A stretch of DNA of 49,697 bases, taken from assembly GCA_018825305.1 (NCBI GenBank), contig JAHJEO010000005.1, positions 1 through 49,697 on the forward strand, given 5' to 3'. A model generated the notes under the pieces. It did not search any database. It was not told the origin of the DNA and was given only the letters and a program-made list of their open reading frames with translations. The DNA is from Gammaproteobacteria bacterium (GTDB taxonomy: Bacteria > Pseudomonadota > Gammaproteobacteria > Burkholderiales > Rhodocyclaceae). A program made the position numbers and the translations under genes. Positions 1 through 7,757 of the stretch are shown piece by piece; position 1 is the first letter of the stretch; the number at the start of each line of letters is the position of its first letter.

Positions 1-387
1 GATGAACAGCATCACGCCGAGGTAGGCCAGGCGCTGCAGCGGGTTGTGCTTCTTCAGCGTGGTCAGGCGGAAGGGGTGCGGTGCATTGACGAAGATGCCG
101 AAGAGGTAGTACTTGGCCATGGCATCGACCTTCTGCAGCGTCGGGATGTACTGCTTCCATTCGCCCGTGGTGATGTGCCAGAAGATGGCAAACACCCACA
201 ACCCGACCAGCGTCCAGGCGGCGATGGTGTGGTAATCCACCGCCTTCTCGAAGCCGAGGAAGCTGTAGCTGCCATGCACCTCGAACCCGGTCAGCAGCAG
301 GAAGATGATCAGTCCCGCCTGCGACCAGTGCCAGATGCGCTCGAAGATCTTGAAGACGTAGAGTTTCTGCATTGCGTGTGCGCTCAT
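1..387 (-). CDS. Cytochrome b561-type membrane subunit (3' end beyond window)
   Basis: The first ~129 residues of a di-heme cytochrome b of the Ni/Fe-hydrogenase/thiosulfate reductase b-subunit type; the rest lies before base 1. The N-terminus has the pattern FERIWHWSQAGLIIFLLLTG, with a likely heme-ligand His in a first membrane helix. A second helix follows around residues 55-75 (YHTIAAWTLVG...FWHITTGEW), also with His residues. It starts 4 bp after the stop of the octaheme cytochrome gene, so it is the last visible gene of that operon. The inferred role is passing electrons between the quinone pool and the periplasmic multiheme protein. The start ATG at 387 is chosen because it follows the upstream stop closely and gives the conserved N-terminus. 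Confidence 0.8.
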   Translation of the reverse strand, partial: MSAHAMQKLYVFKIFERIWHWSQAGLIIFLLLTGFEVHGSYSFLGFEKAVDYHTIAAWTLVGLWVFAIFWHITTGEWKQYIPTLQKVDAMAKYYLFGIFVNAPHPFRLTTLKKHNPLQRLAYLGVMLFI

Positions 388-391
388 TTTC

Positions 392-2026
392 TTATCCTTT
401 CCGGCCGAGGTAGGTGCGCAGGCCGCCGTGGATCAGCACGCCGGCGAGGGTCGCCGCGGCGAGCAGCCAGCCGATCAGGTCGAGCATGCCGTTGGCGTCG
501 CGGCGCGGAATATAGACGCCGGTGATGTCGCCGAAACGGCCGCTCTTGCTGTGGCACTGGGTGCAGGTGAGGGCATCGGCCTTGGGCGCGACCATGTGGG
601 TGATGGGCCAGCTCATTTCGGTCTTGACGAAGTCGAACTTGCCGCTGAAGGTCTGTCCGGCCGCTTCGGCGCCGGCCTTGAGGGCCGCATCCCACTTGTA
701 GTTCGCCCAGAAGCCGGAATCGTCCGTCTCGCCATAGCCGACGGCGGTGTGGGGCACCAGCAGCGACTTGGTCTCGAGGTCGTAGGGCTGCTTGCCCTTG
801 AAGACCTTGAGCGGCCAGATGCGCGACTGTCCGTCTTCCGCGCTGCCGAAGTACTCGTTGATCTTGGTCACGCCGTCGGTATTGACCGGGTCGCCAAGTA
901 GCGTGTATTTCACCTTGCCGTTGATCCAGGCGTAGGTGGGCACCACGTCGCTCTCGTAGCCGAAGTCACCCTTGTTGGAGTCGTACTTGTCGTGGTGGCC
1001 CGACGCATCCTTGATCTGCATGCGCTTGCCTTCCGGCGTCAGCTTGCCGGCGGTCGACCAGTCCCAGAACATCTTGGTCGGCTGGGCGCGGGCGAACTGC
1101 GGGATGTGGCAGGTCTGGCACGCGATCTTGTCGGTGTGGGTGTTGAGCCGTTCCTTTTCCTTGTGCGGCGTGCTGCCATGGCAGGACTGGCAGGTGGCGG
1201 CGTTGCCCTTGTTCAGCTTGCCGCGCATGTGCGCCGTGTCCTCGGCCTTGCCGGTCGGGGTGTAGCGGCTGCCCGGGATGTCGTGGCCCTTGGTGGCGTG
1301 GCAGGTGGCGCAGCTGAAGTTGAGACCCTTGGCGTCCATGTGCACGTCGAGGTACTTGGCCGGCATCTTCAGCGAACTGTCGAGGTCGCCGTGCTTGACC
1401 GCATCGCCGCCACCGCCGTAGAAGTGGCAGGCACCACAGGTGGCGCGGCTGGTCTTGCCGACGTTCTGCGCGACCTTGGGCAGGTCGACCGGCTTTATCG
1501 TCTTGCCCGACTTGGGCGGCCACTCGATTTCCTTGTAGGCCGGGTGGCCGGAAAGACCAGGCAGCTTCTTGTAGCTGCCGGTGGTGTCATGGCAGACCAG
1601 GCAATCGACGTTCGCTTCGGACGTGTAGTCGAAGGTCTTGGCGTTCTCCATGCCGTAGCCGGCGTGGCAGGCCGCGCAGAACTTCTCGTTCGAAGTGGTC
1701 GCCGTGCAGAAGTTGTTGATGACGTTCTTCTTGCCAAGCTTCTGTTGGTTTTCCGGGTTGACCCACTCCCAGGTCCAGTGCTTGGTCTTGTGCATCTGGC
1801 GGGCGGCCTCGGTATGGCAGGAAAGGCAGGCCTTGGTGACTTCGGGGCCGGACTTGAAGTCCTTCTGCAGTTCCTTGAACTTGCTGTGGTCCGCGGTGCT
1901 GTTGATGACCTTGACCGGTGCCGCTGCTGCGGCAGGTGCCGCCGGCGCGGCGGCAGGCGGCTCGTTGGCGGCCGCGGCAAGGCTCAGCCCCGCCAGCGCC
2001 GCCACTAGGAATTGACTGAATCTCAT
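392..2026 (-). CDS. Octaheme c-type cytochrome, tetrathionate reductase (Otr) family
   Basis: A 544-aa exported multiheme cytochrome. A Sec signal (MRFSQFLVAALAGLSLAAAA) is followed by an Ala/Pro-rich linker to about residue 37. Eight CXXCH motifs are visible: CLSCH ~67, CAACH ~117, CLVCH ~142, CGACH ~197, CATCH ~239, CQSCH ~279, CQTCH ~303 and CTQCH ~488. A single membrane helix lies near residues 513-535, so the protein is probably anchored to the periplasmic face. The eight hemes, spacing and length fit the octaheme tetrathionate reductase family, whose characterised Shewanella member also reduces nitrite and hydroxylamine in vitro. The physiological substrate here cannot be read from sequence. 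The start at 2026 follows a GGAG-type ribosome site. It sits between a DUF302 gene and a cytochrome b gene, forming a three-gene operon. Confidence 0.88.
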   Translation of the reverse strand: MRFSQFLVAALAGLSLAAAANEPPAAAPAAPAAAAAPVKVINSTADHSKFKELQKDFKSGPEVTKACLSCHTEAARQMHKTKHWTWEWVNPENQQKLGKKNVINNFCTATTSNEKFCAACHAGYGMENAKTFDYTSEANVDCLVCHDTTGSYKKLPGLSGHPAYKEIEWPPKSGKTIKPVDLPKVAQNVGKTSRATCGACHFYGGGGDAVKHGDLDSSLKMPAKYLDVHMDAKGLNFSCATCHATKGHDIPGSRYTPTGKAEDTAHMRGKLNKGNAATCQSCHGSTPHKEKERLNTHTDKIACQTCHIPQFARAQPTKMFWDWSTAGKLTPEGKRMQIKDASGHHDKYDSNKGDFGYESDVVPTYAWINGKVKYTLLGDPVNTDGVTKINEYFGSAEDGQSRIWPLKVFKGKQPYDLETKSLLVPHTAVGYGETDDSGFWANYKWDAALKAGAEAAGQTFSGKFDFVKTEMSWPITHMVAPKADALTCTQCHSKSGRFGDITGVYIPRRDANGMLDLIGWLLAAATLAGVLIHGGLRTYLGRKG

Positions 2027-2050
2027 GGTGATCTCCTCTGGTGTCCGCGA

Positions 2051-2593
2051 TCAGCAACCGCTACCGCCGCCACCGCCGCCACCGCCTGCCGCCGCCTTCG
2101 GATAGATGATCTGCGGCGTGGGCTTGGACGGATCCATGATGATGAACTTGGCCTGGTCCTCGGCCACCTGCTGCATGATGTCGCCGACCATTGGGCCGAA
2201 CATCCGGCCCATCAGGCCTGCGTTCATCGCGCCGATATAGACCTTGCCGTCGTTCTTCTTGTAGACGGTGATCTTGCAGGGCATCAGGATGGACAGGAAC
2301 TTGACGCTGTCCTCGTTGAGGATGGGGCCGGAATACTTGGTCGAGCAGGCCTCGACCATCATCACCGGCAGGGTGTTGCCGCCATCGGCCTTCACGGCGG
2401 CAGATGGGTTGCGCAGGCCGGCCAGTGCCCAGCCCTTGCCGGTGGCCTGGATGTTGTGCTGGATGCGGGCAACAGTTTCCTCGACCCCGAACGGGCTGAG
2501 GTGTTCATGGAACATCAGGCTCCCCGCCATGTTCCATGCGACTACTCCGGTGAATGCCAAACCTGCAACGAAACCGCCGACGATCTTCAACAT
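2051..2593 (-). CDS. DUF302-domain protein, membrane-anchored
   Basis: A 180-aa protein with an N-terminal hydrophobic anchor (residues 1-27) and a DUF302-like body. The body contains VEETVARIQHNIQATGKGW, the segment MMVEACSTKYSGPIL and a LMPCKITVYKK strand. The C-terminus is unusual: a Pro/Ala stretch runs into a poly-Gly tail (eight Gly, then Ser-Gly-Cys). DUF302 proteins often accompany sulfur or tetrathionate-type respiratory genes, but no biochemical role is established. It is the first gene of the operon with the octaheme cytochrome (24-bp gap) and lies directly behind an FNR-type box. Two conserved Cys residues plus the terminal Cys might bind a metal or form disulfides; this is inference. 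Confidence 0.78.
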   Translation of the reverse strand: MLKIVGGFVAGLAFTGVVAWNMAGSLMFHEHLSPFGVEETVARIQHNIQATGKGWALAGLRNPSAAVKADGGNTLPVMMVEACSTKYSGPILNEDSVKFLSILMPCKITVYKKNDGKVYIGAMNAGLMGRMFGPMVGDIMQQVAEDQAKFIIMDPSKPTPQIIYPKAAAGGGGGGGGSGC

Positions 2594-2630
2594 GACTTTC
2601 TCCCCTAATGGTTCTTTCCATAAGAACGTG

Positions 2631-2650
2631 CTTATTTTCTAATAAATAAG
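2631..2650. repeat. AT-rich inverted repeat upstream of the cytochrome operon
   Basis: CTTATTT (2631-2637) and AAATAAG (2644-2650) form a 7-bp dyad with a 6-bp spacer. It is one of several CATAAG/CTTATG-like half-sites between 2619 and 2728, and may be an operator. Confidence 0.4.
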
Positions 2651-2660
2651 CGGCCGGGTG

Positions 2661-2674
2661 TTGACCATTATCAA
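2661..2674. promoter_or_regulatory. FNR/CRP-family box (TTGAC-N4-ATCAA)
   Basis: The sequence TTGACCATTATCAA is a near-perfect FNR/Anr/Dnr dyad. It lies 68 bp upstream of the DUF302 start, suggesting activation of the cytochrome operon when oxygen is low. Confidence 0.6.
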
Positions 2675-2698
2675 ACAACTCGGCCTTACGTTCTGCTC

Positions 2699-2728
2699 CA
2701 TAAGTAGCACTGTCGTGGGCTACTTATG
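2699..2728. repeat. 10-bp perfect inverted repeat over the tag stop codon
   Basis: CATAAGTAGC (2699-2708) and GCTACTTATG (2719-2728) are perfect arms around a 10-nt loop; the tag stop lies in the second arm. There is no T-run, so it is not a clear intrinsic terminator. It shares the CATAAG half-site with the neighbouring dyads. Confidence 0.5.
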
Positions 2729-3325
2729 ACCCCGGCCGATCTGGCGGTGGCGGAAGCAGCCGGCCAGGTGGTCATTCACCAGGCCGACGGCCTGCATCAG
2801 CGAATAGCAGATGGTCGAGCCGACGAACTTGAAGCCGCGGCGCTTGAGGTCTTGCGACAGGGCGTCGGAAATCCGGGTGGTGACCGGCACGTCGCCCATG
2901 GCCTGCCAGCGATTCACGATCGGGCGGCCCGCGACGAAACCCCAAAGGTAGGCATCGAAGCTGCCGAATTCCCGCTGCACTTCAAGAAAGGCGCGGGCAT
3001 TGGTTATGGCGGCGCCGATCTTGAGGCGGTTGCGGACGATGCCGGCATCGCCGAGCAGGCGGGCGACGTCGGCTTCATCGAAGCGGGCGACCCGTGCCGC
3101 GTCGAAGCCGGCGAAGGCGCGGCGGTAGTTCTCGCGCTTTCGCAGGATGGTGAGCCACGACAGCCCGGCCTGGGCGCCTTCGAGGATCAGGAACTCGAAC
3201 AGCGTGGCATCGTCGTGTCGCGGCACGCCCCATTCGCTGTCGTGGTAGGCGACGTACAGCGGGTCGTCGCCGCACCAAGGGCAGCGCGCCGTGGCGCCAG
3301 CGCCGACTTTTTGTGCTGGATTCAG
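2720..3325 (-). CDS. tag: DNA-3-methyladenine glycosylase I, start codon unclear
   Basis: Removes 3-methyladenine from alkylated DNA (base excision repair, cytoplasm). The body is a full family match: RCPWCGDDPLYVAYHDSEWG at the N-terminus, LEGAQAGLSWLTILRKRENY, ALSQDLKRRGFKFVG and NDHLAGC at the C-terminus. The Cys and His residues expected to bind zinc at both ends are present. No ATG, GTG or TTG lies in frame between an upstream region that must be pat coding sequence and the conserved core. The only candidates are CTG at 3325, overlapping the pat stop, or a rarer codon such as the ACG just before RCPWCG. A copy of the dispersed 24-bp repeat (3288-3313) encodes QKVGAGATAR exactly where the start should be. 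Expression is probably coupled to pat. Confidence 0.85.
   Translation of the reverse strand: MNPAQKVGAGATARCPWCGDDPLYVAYHDSEWGVPRHDDATLFEFLILEGAQAGLSWLTILRKRENYRRAFAGFDAARVARFDEADVARLLGDAGIVRNRLKIGAAITNARAFLEVQREFGSFDAYLWGFVAGRPIVNRWQAMGDVPVTTRISDALSQDLKRRGFKFVGSTICYSLMQAVGLVNDHLAGCFRHRQIGRGHK
3288..3313 (-). repeat. Dispersed 24-bp repeat, copy 1 (tag N-terminus)
   Basis: Minus-strand match to AAAGTCGGCGCTGGCGGGAC+GGC with two mismatches (GG to CC). It reads QKVGAGATA in the tag frame, immediately before the conserved glycosylase core. Confidence 0.75.
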
Positions 3326-6012
3326 TTCAGCACCAGCACGCCGCGCTTCAGCCCCGGATCGTCGGGATGCGGCGAGAGCACGAAGCCGAGCGTCTGGACG
3401 AAGGCCAGCATGCGGCCGTTCTCGGCGAGGAAATCGCCGTTCATGTACTTGAGGCCGCGACCGCTGGCGGTTTCGATCAGCACCCCCATCAGCCGCCGCG
3501 CCAGCCCCTTGCCCTGCCAGTCGTCGGCGACGACGATGGCGAACTCGCACGACTCGCCATCGGGATTGGTGGCATAGCGGCAGACGCCGATCTCGAGTTC
3601 CGCACCGTCGTTCTCGGTGATGGCGATGAAGGCCATCTCGCGGTCGTAGTCGATCTGCGTCAGCCGGATCAGTTGCGACTGGCCGAGTTCGCGGATGGTG
3701 TTCATGAAGCGGAAATACTTGGTTTCGGGCGACAGCTTGCGCACGAACTCGTTTTCTATGTCGGCGTCCTCGGGCTTGATCGGGCGGATGGTCACGGTCT
3801 TGCCATCCTTGCTCTGGAAGGTCGTTACCAGGTGCGAGGGGTAGGGGTGGATCGCCATGTGGTCGTAGCGCCCCGCCGTCAGCGGAATGTTCTCGATGGC
3901 GATGCGGGCATCCACCGCGACCGCGCCGAGTTCGTCCACGATCAGCGGGTTGATGTCGAGCTCGGTGATCCACGGCAGCTCGCAGACCATCTCGGAAACG
4001 CGCAGCAGCACACCCTCCAGCGCCGCCAGATTGACCGCCGGCATGTTGCGGAACTCGCCCAGCCGCGCCATGTCGCGGGCCGACTCCAGCAGGTCGCCGA
4101 CGAGGAAGCGGTTGAGCGGCGGCAGGGCGACGGCGCGGGCGCTGCGGCCGGTCTCGACATCGGTGCCGCCGCGGCCGAAGACGATGGTGGGGCCGAAGAT
4201 CTCGTCCTTGACCATGCCCATCATCAGTTCGCGGCCGTTGGCCTTCTGGATCATCGGCTCGATGGCGACACCACGGGCAACGGCGTCGGGCCGGTTCTTC
4301 TTCACCTCGTCGAGGATCTGGTTGTAGGCATCGCGCACCGCCGCCAGCGAGTTGAGGTTGAGGCGAACCCCGCCCGAATCGGTCTTGTGGATGATCTGCG
4401 GCGAGTCGATCTTCATCACCACCGGCAGGCCGATTTCCTCGGCCAGCACCATCGCCTCGGAAGGCGAACGCGCCACCACGGTCTGGGCGATGGGAATGCG
4501 GAAGGCGGCGAGCAGCGCCTTCGATTCCATCTCGTTGAGAATCCTGCGGCCTTCGCCCAGTGCGGTTTCGATCACCAGGCGGGCCGATTCGAGGCGCGGC
4601 GGCACGTGGTCGGCGATGGCCGCCGGCGTCTGCATCAGCAGCTGCTGGTTGCGATAGTAGGCCGAGATGTGCGAGAACAGTTCGACCGCCGGCTCCGGCG
4701 TGCGGAACGAGGGAATGCCCGAGCCCTTGAACAGCAGGCGTGCCTCGTGCACCTGGCTGCCACCCATCCAGCAGGTCACCACCGGCTTGTCCGACTTGGT
4801 GGCGATCTTGAGCAGGGTGCGCGCGGCCTGGGTCGGATCGGTCATCGCCTGCGGCGTCAGGATCACCAGCAGTCCATCGACGCCGTCGTCCTCGATGCAG
4901 GCTGTGAGCGCGGCGGCGTAGCGGCCGGGATCGGCGTCGCCGCCGATGTCGAGCGGGTTGGCCTTCGACCAGGCCTGCGGCAGCAGTTCGTTGAGCCTGG
5001 CCACCGTGGCGTCGGAAAGTTTTGCCAGCGGAATGCCGATGTCGGACGCATGGTCGGCGGCCATCGCGCCCGGGCCGCCGCCATTGGTGATGATGGCCAG
5101 GCGGTTGCCGCGCGGGCGAAAATGAGAGAAAAGCGCCGAGGCGGCGGCATACATCTGGCCGACATTGCCCAGGCGCACCACGCCGGCGCGACGCAGGGCG
5201 GCGTCGAAGACATCGTCGGCGCCGACCAGCGAACCGGTGTGCGACAGCGCGGCCTTGCCGCCGGCGGCGTGCTTGCCGACCTTGATCAGCAGCACCGGCT
5301 TGCAGCGCGCGGCGGCGCGCAGCGCGCTCATGAAACGGCGCGGATTCTTGATGCCCTCGATGTAGAGGAAGATGTTCTCGGTCTTGGGGTCGGCCACCAG
5401 GTAGTCGAGGATCTCGCCGAAATCGACGTCCGAGGTGGCGCCGAGCGACACCACGGTGGAAAAGCCGACGTTGTTTGGCTGCGCCCAGTCGAGGATCGCC
5501 GTGCACAGTGCGCCCGACTGCGACACCAGGCCGATCGAGCCGGGGGTGGCGCCGCCGTGGGCGAAGGTGAGGTTGACGCCCGAACTTGGTCGCATGATGC
5601 CGAGGCAGTTGGGGCCGATCAGGCGGATGCGGTGGCGCCGCGCGGTTTCGATCACGGCGCGCTCGAGCGAGGCGCCGCGCGGCCCGCTTTCGGCGAAACC
5701 GCCGGTGACCACGATGACGTTGCGCGTGCCGGCGCGGCCGCAGGCCTCGACGATGCCGGGCACGGTCTCGGGCCGGGTGCAGATCACCGCAAGGTCGAGG
5801 CGCTGCGGAATGCTCTCGACCGAGTCGTAGCTCTTGTGGCCGAAAACCGTCTCGTGTCCCGGGTTTACGCAGAACAGTTTGCCCTTGTAGCCGCCGTCCA
5901 GCATGTTGCGGACGAGAATCGTCCCGACGGTGCAGGGCGTTTCCGAGGCGCCGATGATGGCGACCGACTTTGGCTCGAAAAGGGGTTTGAGGTAGTGCTG
6001 CTCGTAGTTCAT
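3322..6012 (-). CDS. pat: Pat/YfiQ-type lysine acetyltransferase (NDP-forming acyl-CoA synthetase domain + GNAT)
   Basis: An ~896-aa protein with the three-part Pat architecture. An N-terminal CoA-binding Rossmann domain (FEPKSVAIIGASETP...GTILVRNML) is followed by a ligase-CoA region (IGPNCLGIMRPSSGVNLTF, VSQSGALC, TNGGGPGAMAAD). An ATP-grasp region starts near residue 490 (LPVVMKIDSPQIIHKTDSGG), and a C-terminal GNAT domain spans ~730-890 (PETKYFRFM, VADDWQGKGLARRLMGVLIE). Family members acetylate lysines of metabolic enzymes such as acetyl-CoA synthetase. The start at 6012 is preferred because it gives the normal N-terminus MNYEQHYLKPLF and E. coli-like length; an upstream ATG at 6060 would add an unlikely leader. 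The stop overlaps the proposed tag start. Confidence 0.85.
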   Translation of the reverse strand: MNYEQHYLKPLFEPKSVAIIGASETPCTVGTILVRNMLDGGYKGKLFCVNPGHETVFGHKSYDSVESIPQRLDLAVICTRPETVPGIVEACGRAGTRNVIVVTGGFAESGPRGASLERAVIETARRHRIRLIGPNCLGIMRPSSGVNLTFAHGGATPGSIGLVSQSGALCTAILDWAQPNNVGFSTVVSLGATSDVDFGEILDYLVADPKTENIFLYIEGIKNPRRFMSALRAAARCKPVLLIKVGKHAAGGKAALSHTGSLVGADDVFDAALRRAGVVRLGNVGQMYAAASALFSHFRPRGNRLAIITNGGGPGAMAADHASDIGIPLAKLSDATVARLNELLPQAWSKANPLDIGGDADPGRYAAALTACIEDDGVDGLLVILTPQAMTDPTQAARTLLKIATKSDKPVVTCWMGGSQVHEARLLFKGSGIPSFRTPEPAVELFSHISAYYRNQQLLMQTPAAIADHVPPRLESARLVIETALGEGRRILNEMESKALLAAFRIPIAQTVVARSPSEAMVLAEEIGLPVVMKIDSPQIIHKTDSGGVRLNLNSLAAVRDAYNQILDEVKKNRPDAVARGVAIEPMIQKANGRELMMGMVKDEIFGPTIVFGRGGTDVETGRSARAVALPPLNRFLVGDLLESARDMARLGEFRNMPAVNLAALEGVLLRVSEMVCELPWITELDINPLIVDELGAVAVDARIAIENIPLTAGRYDHMAIHPYPSHLVTTFQSKDGKTVTIRPIKPEDADIENEFVRKLSPETKYFRFMNTIRELGQSQLIRLTQIDYDREMAFIAITENDGAELEIGVCRYATNPDGESCEFAIVVADDWQGKGLARRLMGVLIETASGRGLKYMNGDFLAENGRMLAFVQTLGFVLSPHPDDPGLKRGVLVLN

Positions 6013-6142
6013 GTGGCGTGCCCAATGGTTGATCGGGGGCAGCGTGGTGCAATGCAGCATAGCACGCCGCCACCGATCCCGCCATGCCGAAATCGGCGAA
6101 AACGGAGCCGGGCGCAATGGCCAAAGCTAGAATCCAGGCCCT

Positions 6143-6700
6143 ATGAGCGAAGCACATGAAAATCCCGCCGCTACCCCATCCCCCTGGGTGCGCCGCTTCG
6201 CCCCGCTGATCCCGGCGGGCGGCGACGTCCTCGACCTCGCCTGCGGCTCGGGCCGCCACGCGCGCCTGCTGGGCGAACTCGGCTATCACGTCGAGGCGGT
6301 GGACCGCGATCCGGAGGCGCTCGCCGCCCTGCGCGGCGTGGCCGGCGTCACCGTGCGCGAGGCCGACCTCGAAAACGGCCCCTGGCCCTATCACAGCCGC
6401 GCCTTCGACGGCATCGTCGTCAGCAACTACCTGTGGCGGCCCCTGCTGCCCAGCCTGCTCAACACCCTGGGCGAAGGGGGTGTGCTGATCTACGAGACCT
6501 TCATGAGCGGCAACGAGCTGCTGGGCAAGCCGAGCAACCCCAAGTATCTGCTGCGTCCGGGCGAATTGCTCGAACTGATGACGCGCCGCCATTTCACTGT
6601 GATTGCCTTCGAGCAGGGCGAGGTCGAATCGCCGCGGCCGGCGGTGATCCAGCGCGTCTGCGCGCGGCGCGGCCGGCCCGTGGGGCTGCCGCCGGCCTAG
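6143..6700 (+). CDS. Class I SAM-dependent methyltransferase
   Basis: A 185-aa soluble methyltransferase. Motif I is clear (VLDLACGSGRHA, residues 29-40), followed by the acidic strand-2 residue in VEAVDRDPEAL and a post-I segment with YHSRAFDGIVVSNYLWRPLL. This resembles the small TehB/UbiE-like proteins; the substrate is unknown. It is divergent from pat across a 130-bp promoter gap and ends 4 bp inside the stop region of the convergent higA. A decayed fragment similar to its residues ~40-55 reappears at 7636-7690. Confidence 0.8.
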   Translation: MSEAHENPAATPSPWVRRFAPLIPAGGDVLDLACGSGRHARLLGELGYHVEAVDRDPEALAALRGVAGVTVREADLENGPWPYHSRAFDGIVVSNYLWRPLLPSLLNTLGEGGVLIYETFMSGNELLGKPSNPKYLLRPGELLELMTRRHFTVIAFEQGEVESPRPAVIQRVCARRGRPVGLPPA

Positions 6701-7014
6701 AACCGTTCGGCCGCCTCCACCTCCGGCGTCCAGCGGCGGATTCCGGCCAGCGTGGCGCGCATCGCCTCACGCGCCGTTTCCGTGTCGTAGTGGCTTTGCA
6801 GGTTGATCCAGCTCTGCGCATCGGTACCGAAGAATGCCGCGAGCCGCAGGGCGGTATCGGCGGTGATGGCGCGGCGTCCCGCCACGATCTCGCCGATGCG
6901 GCGCTGTGACACGCCGATTTCCTTGGCCAGGCGGTATTGGCTGATCCCCATGGGCTCGAGGAATTCGTGCAAAAGAATGTCGCCCGGTGTGGCGAGCGGA
7001 ACGGCGCGCGGCAT
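6697..7014 (-). CDS. higA: HigA-family antitoxin (XRE-type HTH)
   Basis: A 105-aa antitoxin of the HigA family. It begins with the typical PGDILLHEFLEPMGISQYRL, then an HTH (AKEIGVSQRRIGEIVAGRRAI) and TADTALRLAAFFGT. It should neutralise the toxin encoded just upstream and repress the shared promoter. The order is toxin then antitoxin, with a 14-bp gap. Its stop overlaps the 3' end of the convergent methyltransferase by 4 bp. Confidence 0.88.
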   Translation of the reverse strand: MPRAVPLATPGDILLHEFLEPMGISQYRLAKEIGVSQRRIGEIVAGRRAITADTALRLAAFFGTDAQSWINLQSHYDTETAREAMRATLAGIRRWTPEVEAAERF

Positions 7015-7028
7015 GGTGGGCTCCTCTC

Positions 7029-7307
7029 TCAGTGGTAATCGACGATCTCGACGCGCCAGGCATGCCCGTCACGCCATTCGAAGCACACGCGAAACTGATC
7101 GTTGATGCGTATGCTCCATTGTCCCCTGCGGGCCTTCTTCAGCGCCTCCAGCCGGTTCTGCGGCGGGATTCGCAGGAAGTCGAGCGACGCGGCGGCATTG
7201 AGCAATTGCAGCTTGCGCATCGCCACGCTGGCGATGTTGGCAAATCGCGCCACGCGCCGTCCGTCGAACAGGGCCTGGGTGTCGGCGCAGTGAAACGACA
7301 GGATCAT
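7029..7307 (-). CDS. higB: HigB-family toxin (RelE superfamily mRNA interferase)
   Basis: A 92-aa toxin with the HigB signature: MILSFHCADTQALFDGRRV at the N-terminus, NAAASLDFLRIPPQNRLEALK, and the core IRINDQFRVCFEWRDGHA with C-terminal VEIVDYH. It is expected to cleave ribosome-bound mRNA. Length and order (toxin first) are normal for HigBA. It appears intact and probably active. The start at 7307 directly borders the scar region at 7376-7690. Confidence 0.88.
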   Translation of the reverse strand: MILSFHCADTQALFDGRRVARFANIASVAMRKLQLLNAAASLDFLRIPPQNRLEALKKARRGQWSIRINDQFRVCFEWRDGHAWRVEIVDYH

Positions 7308-7375
7308 GCGGGTCGATGCTAACGCGTGGCGCCAGTAACGTCAATCGCCTTTAGTGCATCGGCCCAAGACCAGGA

Positions 7376-7635
7376 CGCCCTGTGCGCGCAAATAGAACTC
7401 CTTTTGCTGCTGGCGACAGTGATGGCGGTGAATGTGCCCATGATGCTCCAGTCACTGGGCTCCGTCCCGAGGTGGTCGAAGAATCCGACGTAGGATTCTT
7501 CGGCGATGATGGCGAGCGTCATGCGCAGGCGGGACAGTAAGGCCTGCGCCGGCACGATCAGAAAACCGCCACCGGCGTGACGACCCTGACCTTCGTCCCG
7601 GCGAAGGTGCCGAGCAGGCCGAAAGCCAGCGCCAC
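7376..7635 (-). pseudogene. Decayed fragment of a TauE/SafE permease gene
   Basis: The minus strand reads ALLSRLRMTLAIIAEESYVG and SDWSIMGTFTAITVA. This matches part of the intact TauE gene at 21223-21993 (LALLSGLRMKLAIGTSLAIV, DWNIMGAFTAVTVAGSF). DNA identity is also clear, for instance around 7540-7570 versus 21490-21520. At about 7570 the similarity jumps to the region equivalent to 21708-21770, so roughly 180 bp are missing. There is no start codon or full frame; it is a non-functional relic. Confidence 0.75.
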
Positions 7636-7690
7636 GCGCGCCTGCTGAGCGGACTCGGCTATCGCGTCAAGGCGGTGCCTTGACCCCGAG
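7636..7690 (+). pseudogene. Short relic of a methyltransferase gene
   Basis: Reads RLLSGLGYRVKAVP then stop. It matches the strand-2 region of the methyltransferase at 6143-6700 (RLLGELGYHVEAVDRDPEAL, bases ~6266-6320). It is fused directly to the TauE relic, making a two-part scar. Nothing else is recognisable up to 7757 apart from the likely promoter and ribosome site of the next gene. Confidence 0.65.
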
Positions 7691-7757
7691 GTGCCCGCCC
7701 CGTGCCCGGGTCTGGTAAAACACCGGACTCACCCCCTTTCGAGAGTCTCAGTTCGCC

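Noticed and set aside
3313-6159. A 948-codon open frame on the plus strand
   Set aside because: It is antisense to pat, has low-complexity Arg/Gly/Asp-rich translation and no family motifs; high GC keeps it free of stops.
3326-6592. N-terminal extension of tag into a 1290-codon frame
   Set aside because: The extension overlaps pat in another frame and has no protein-like features; only the last ~200 codons are the glycosylase.
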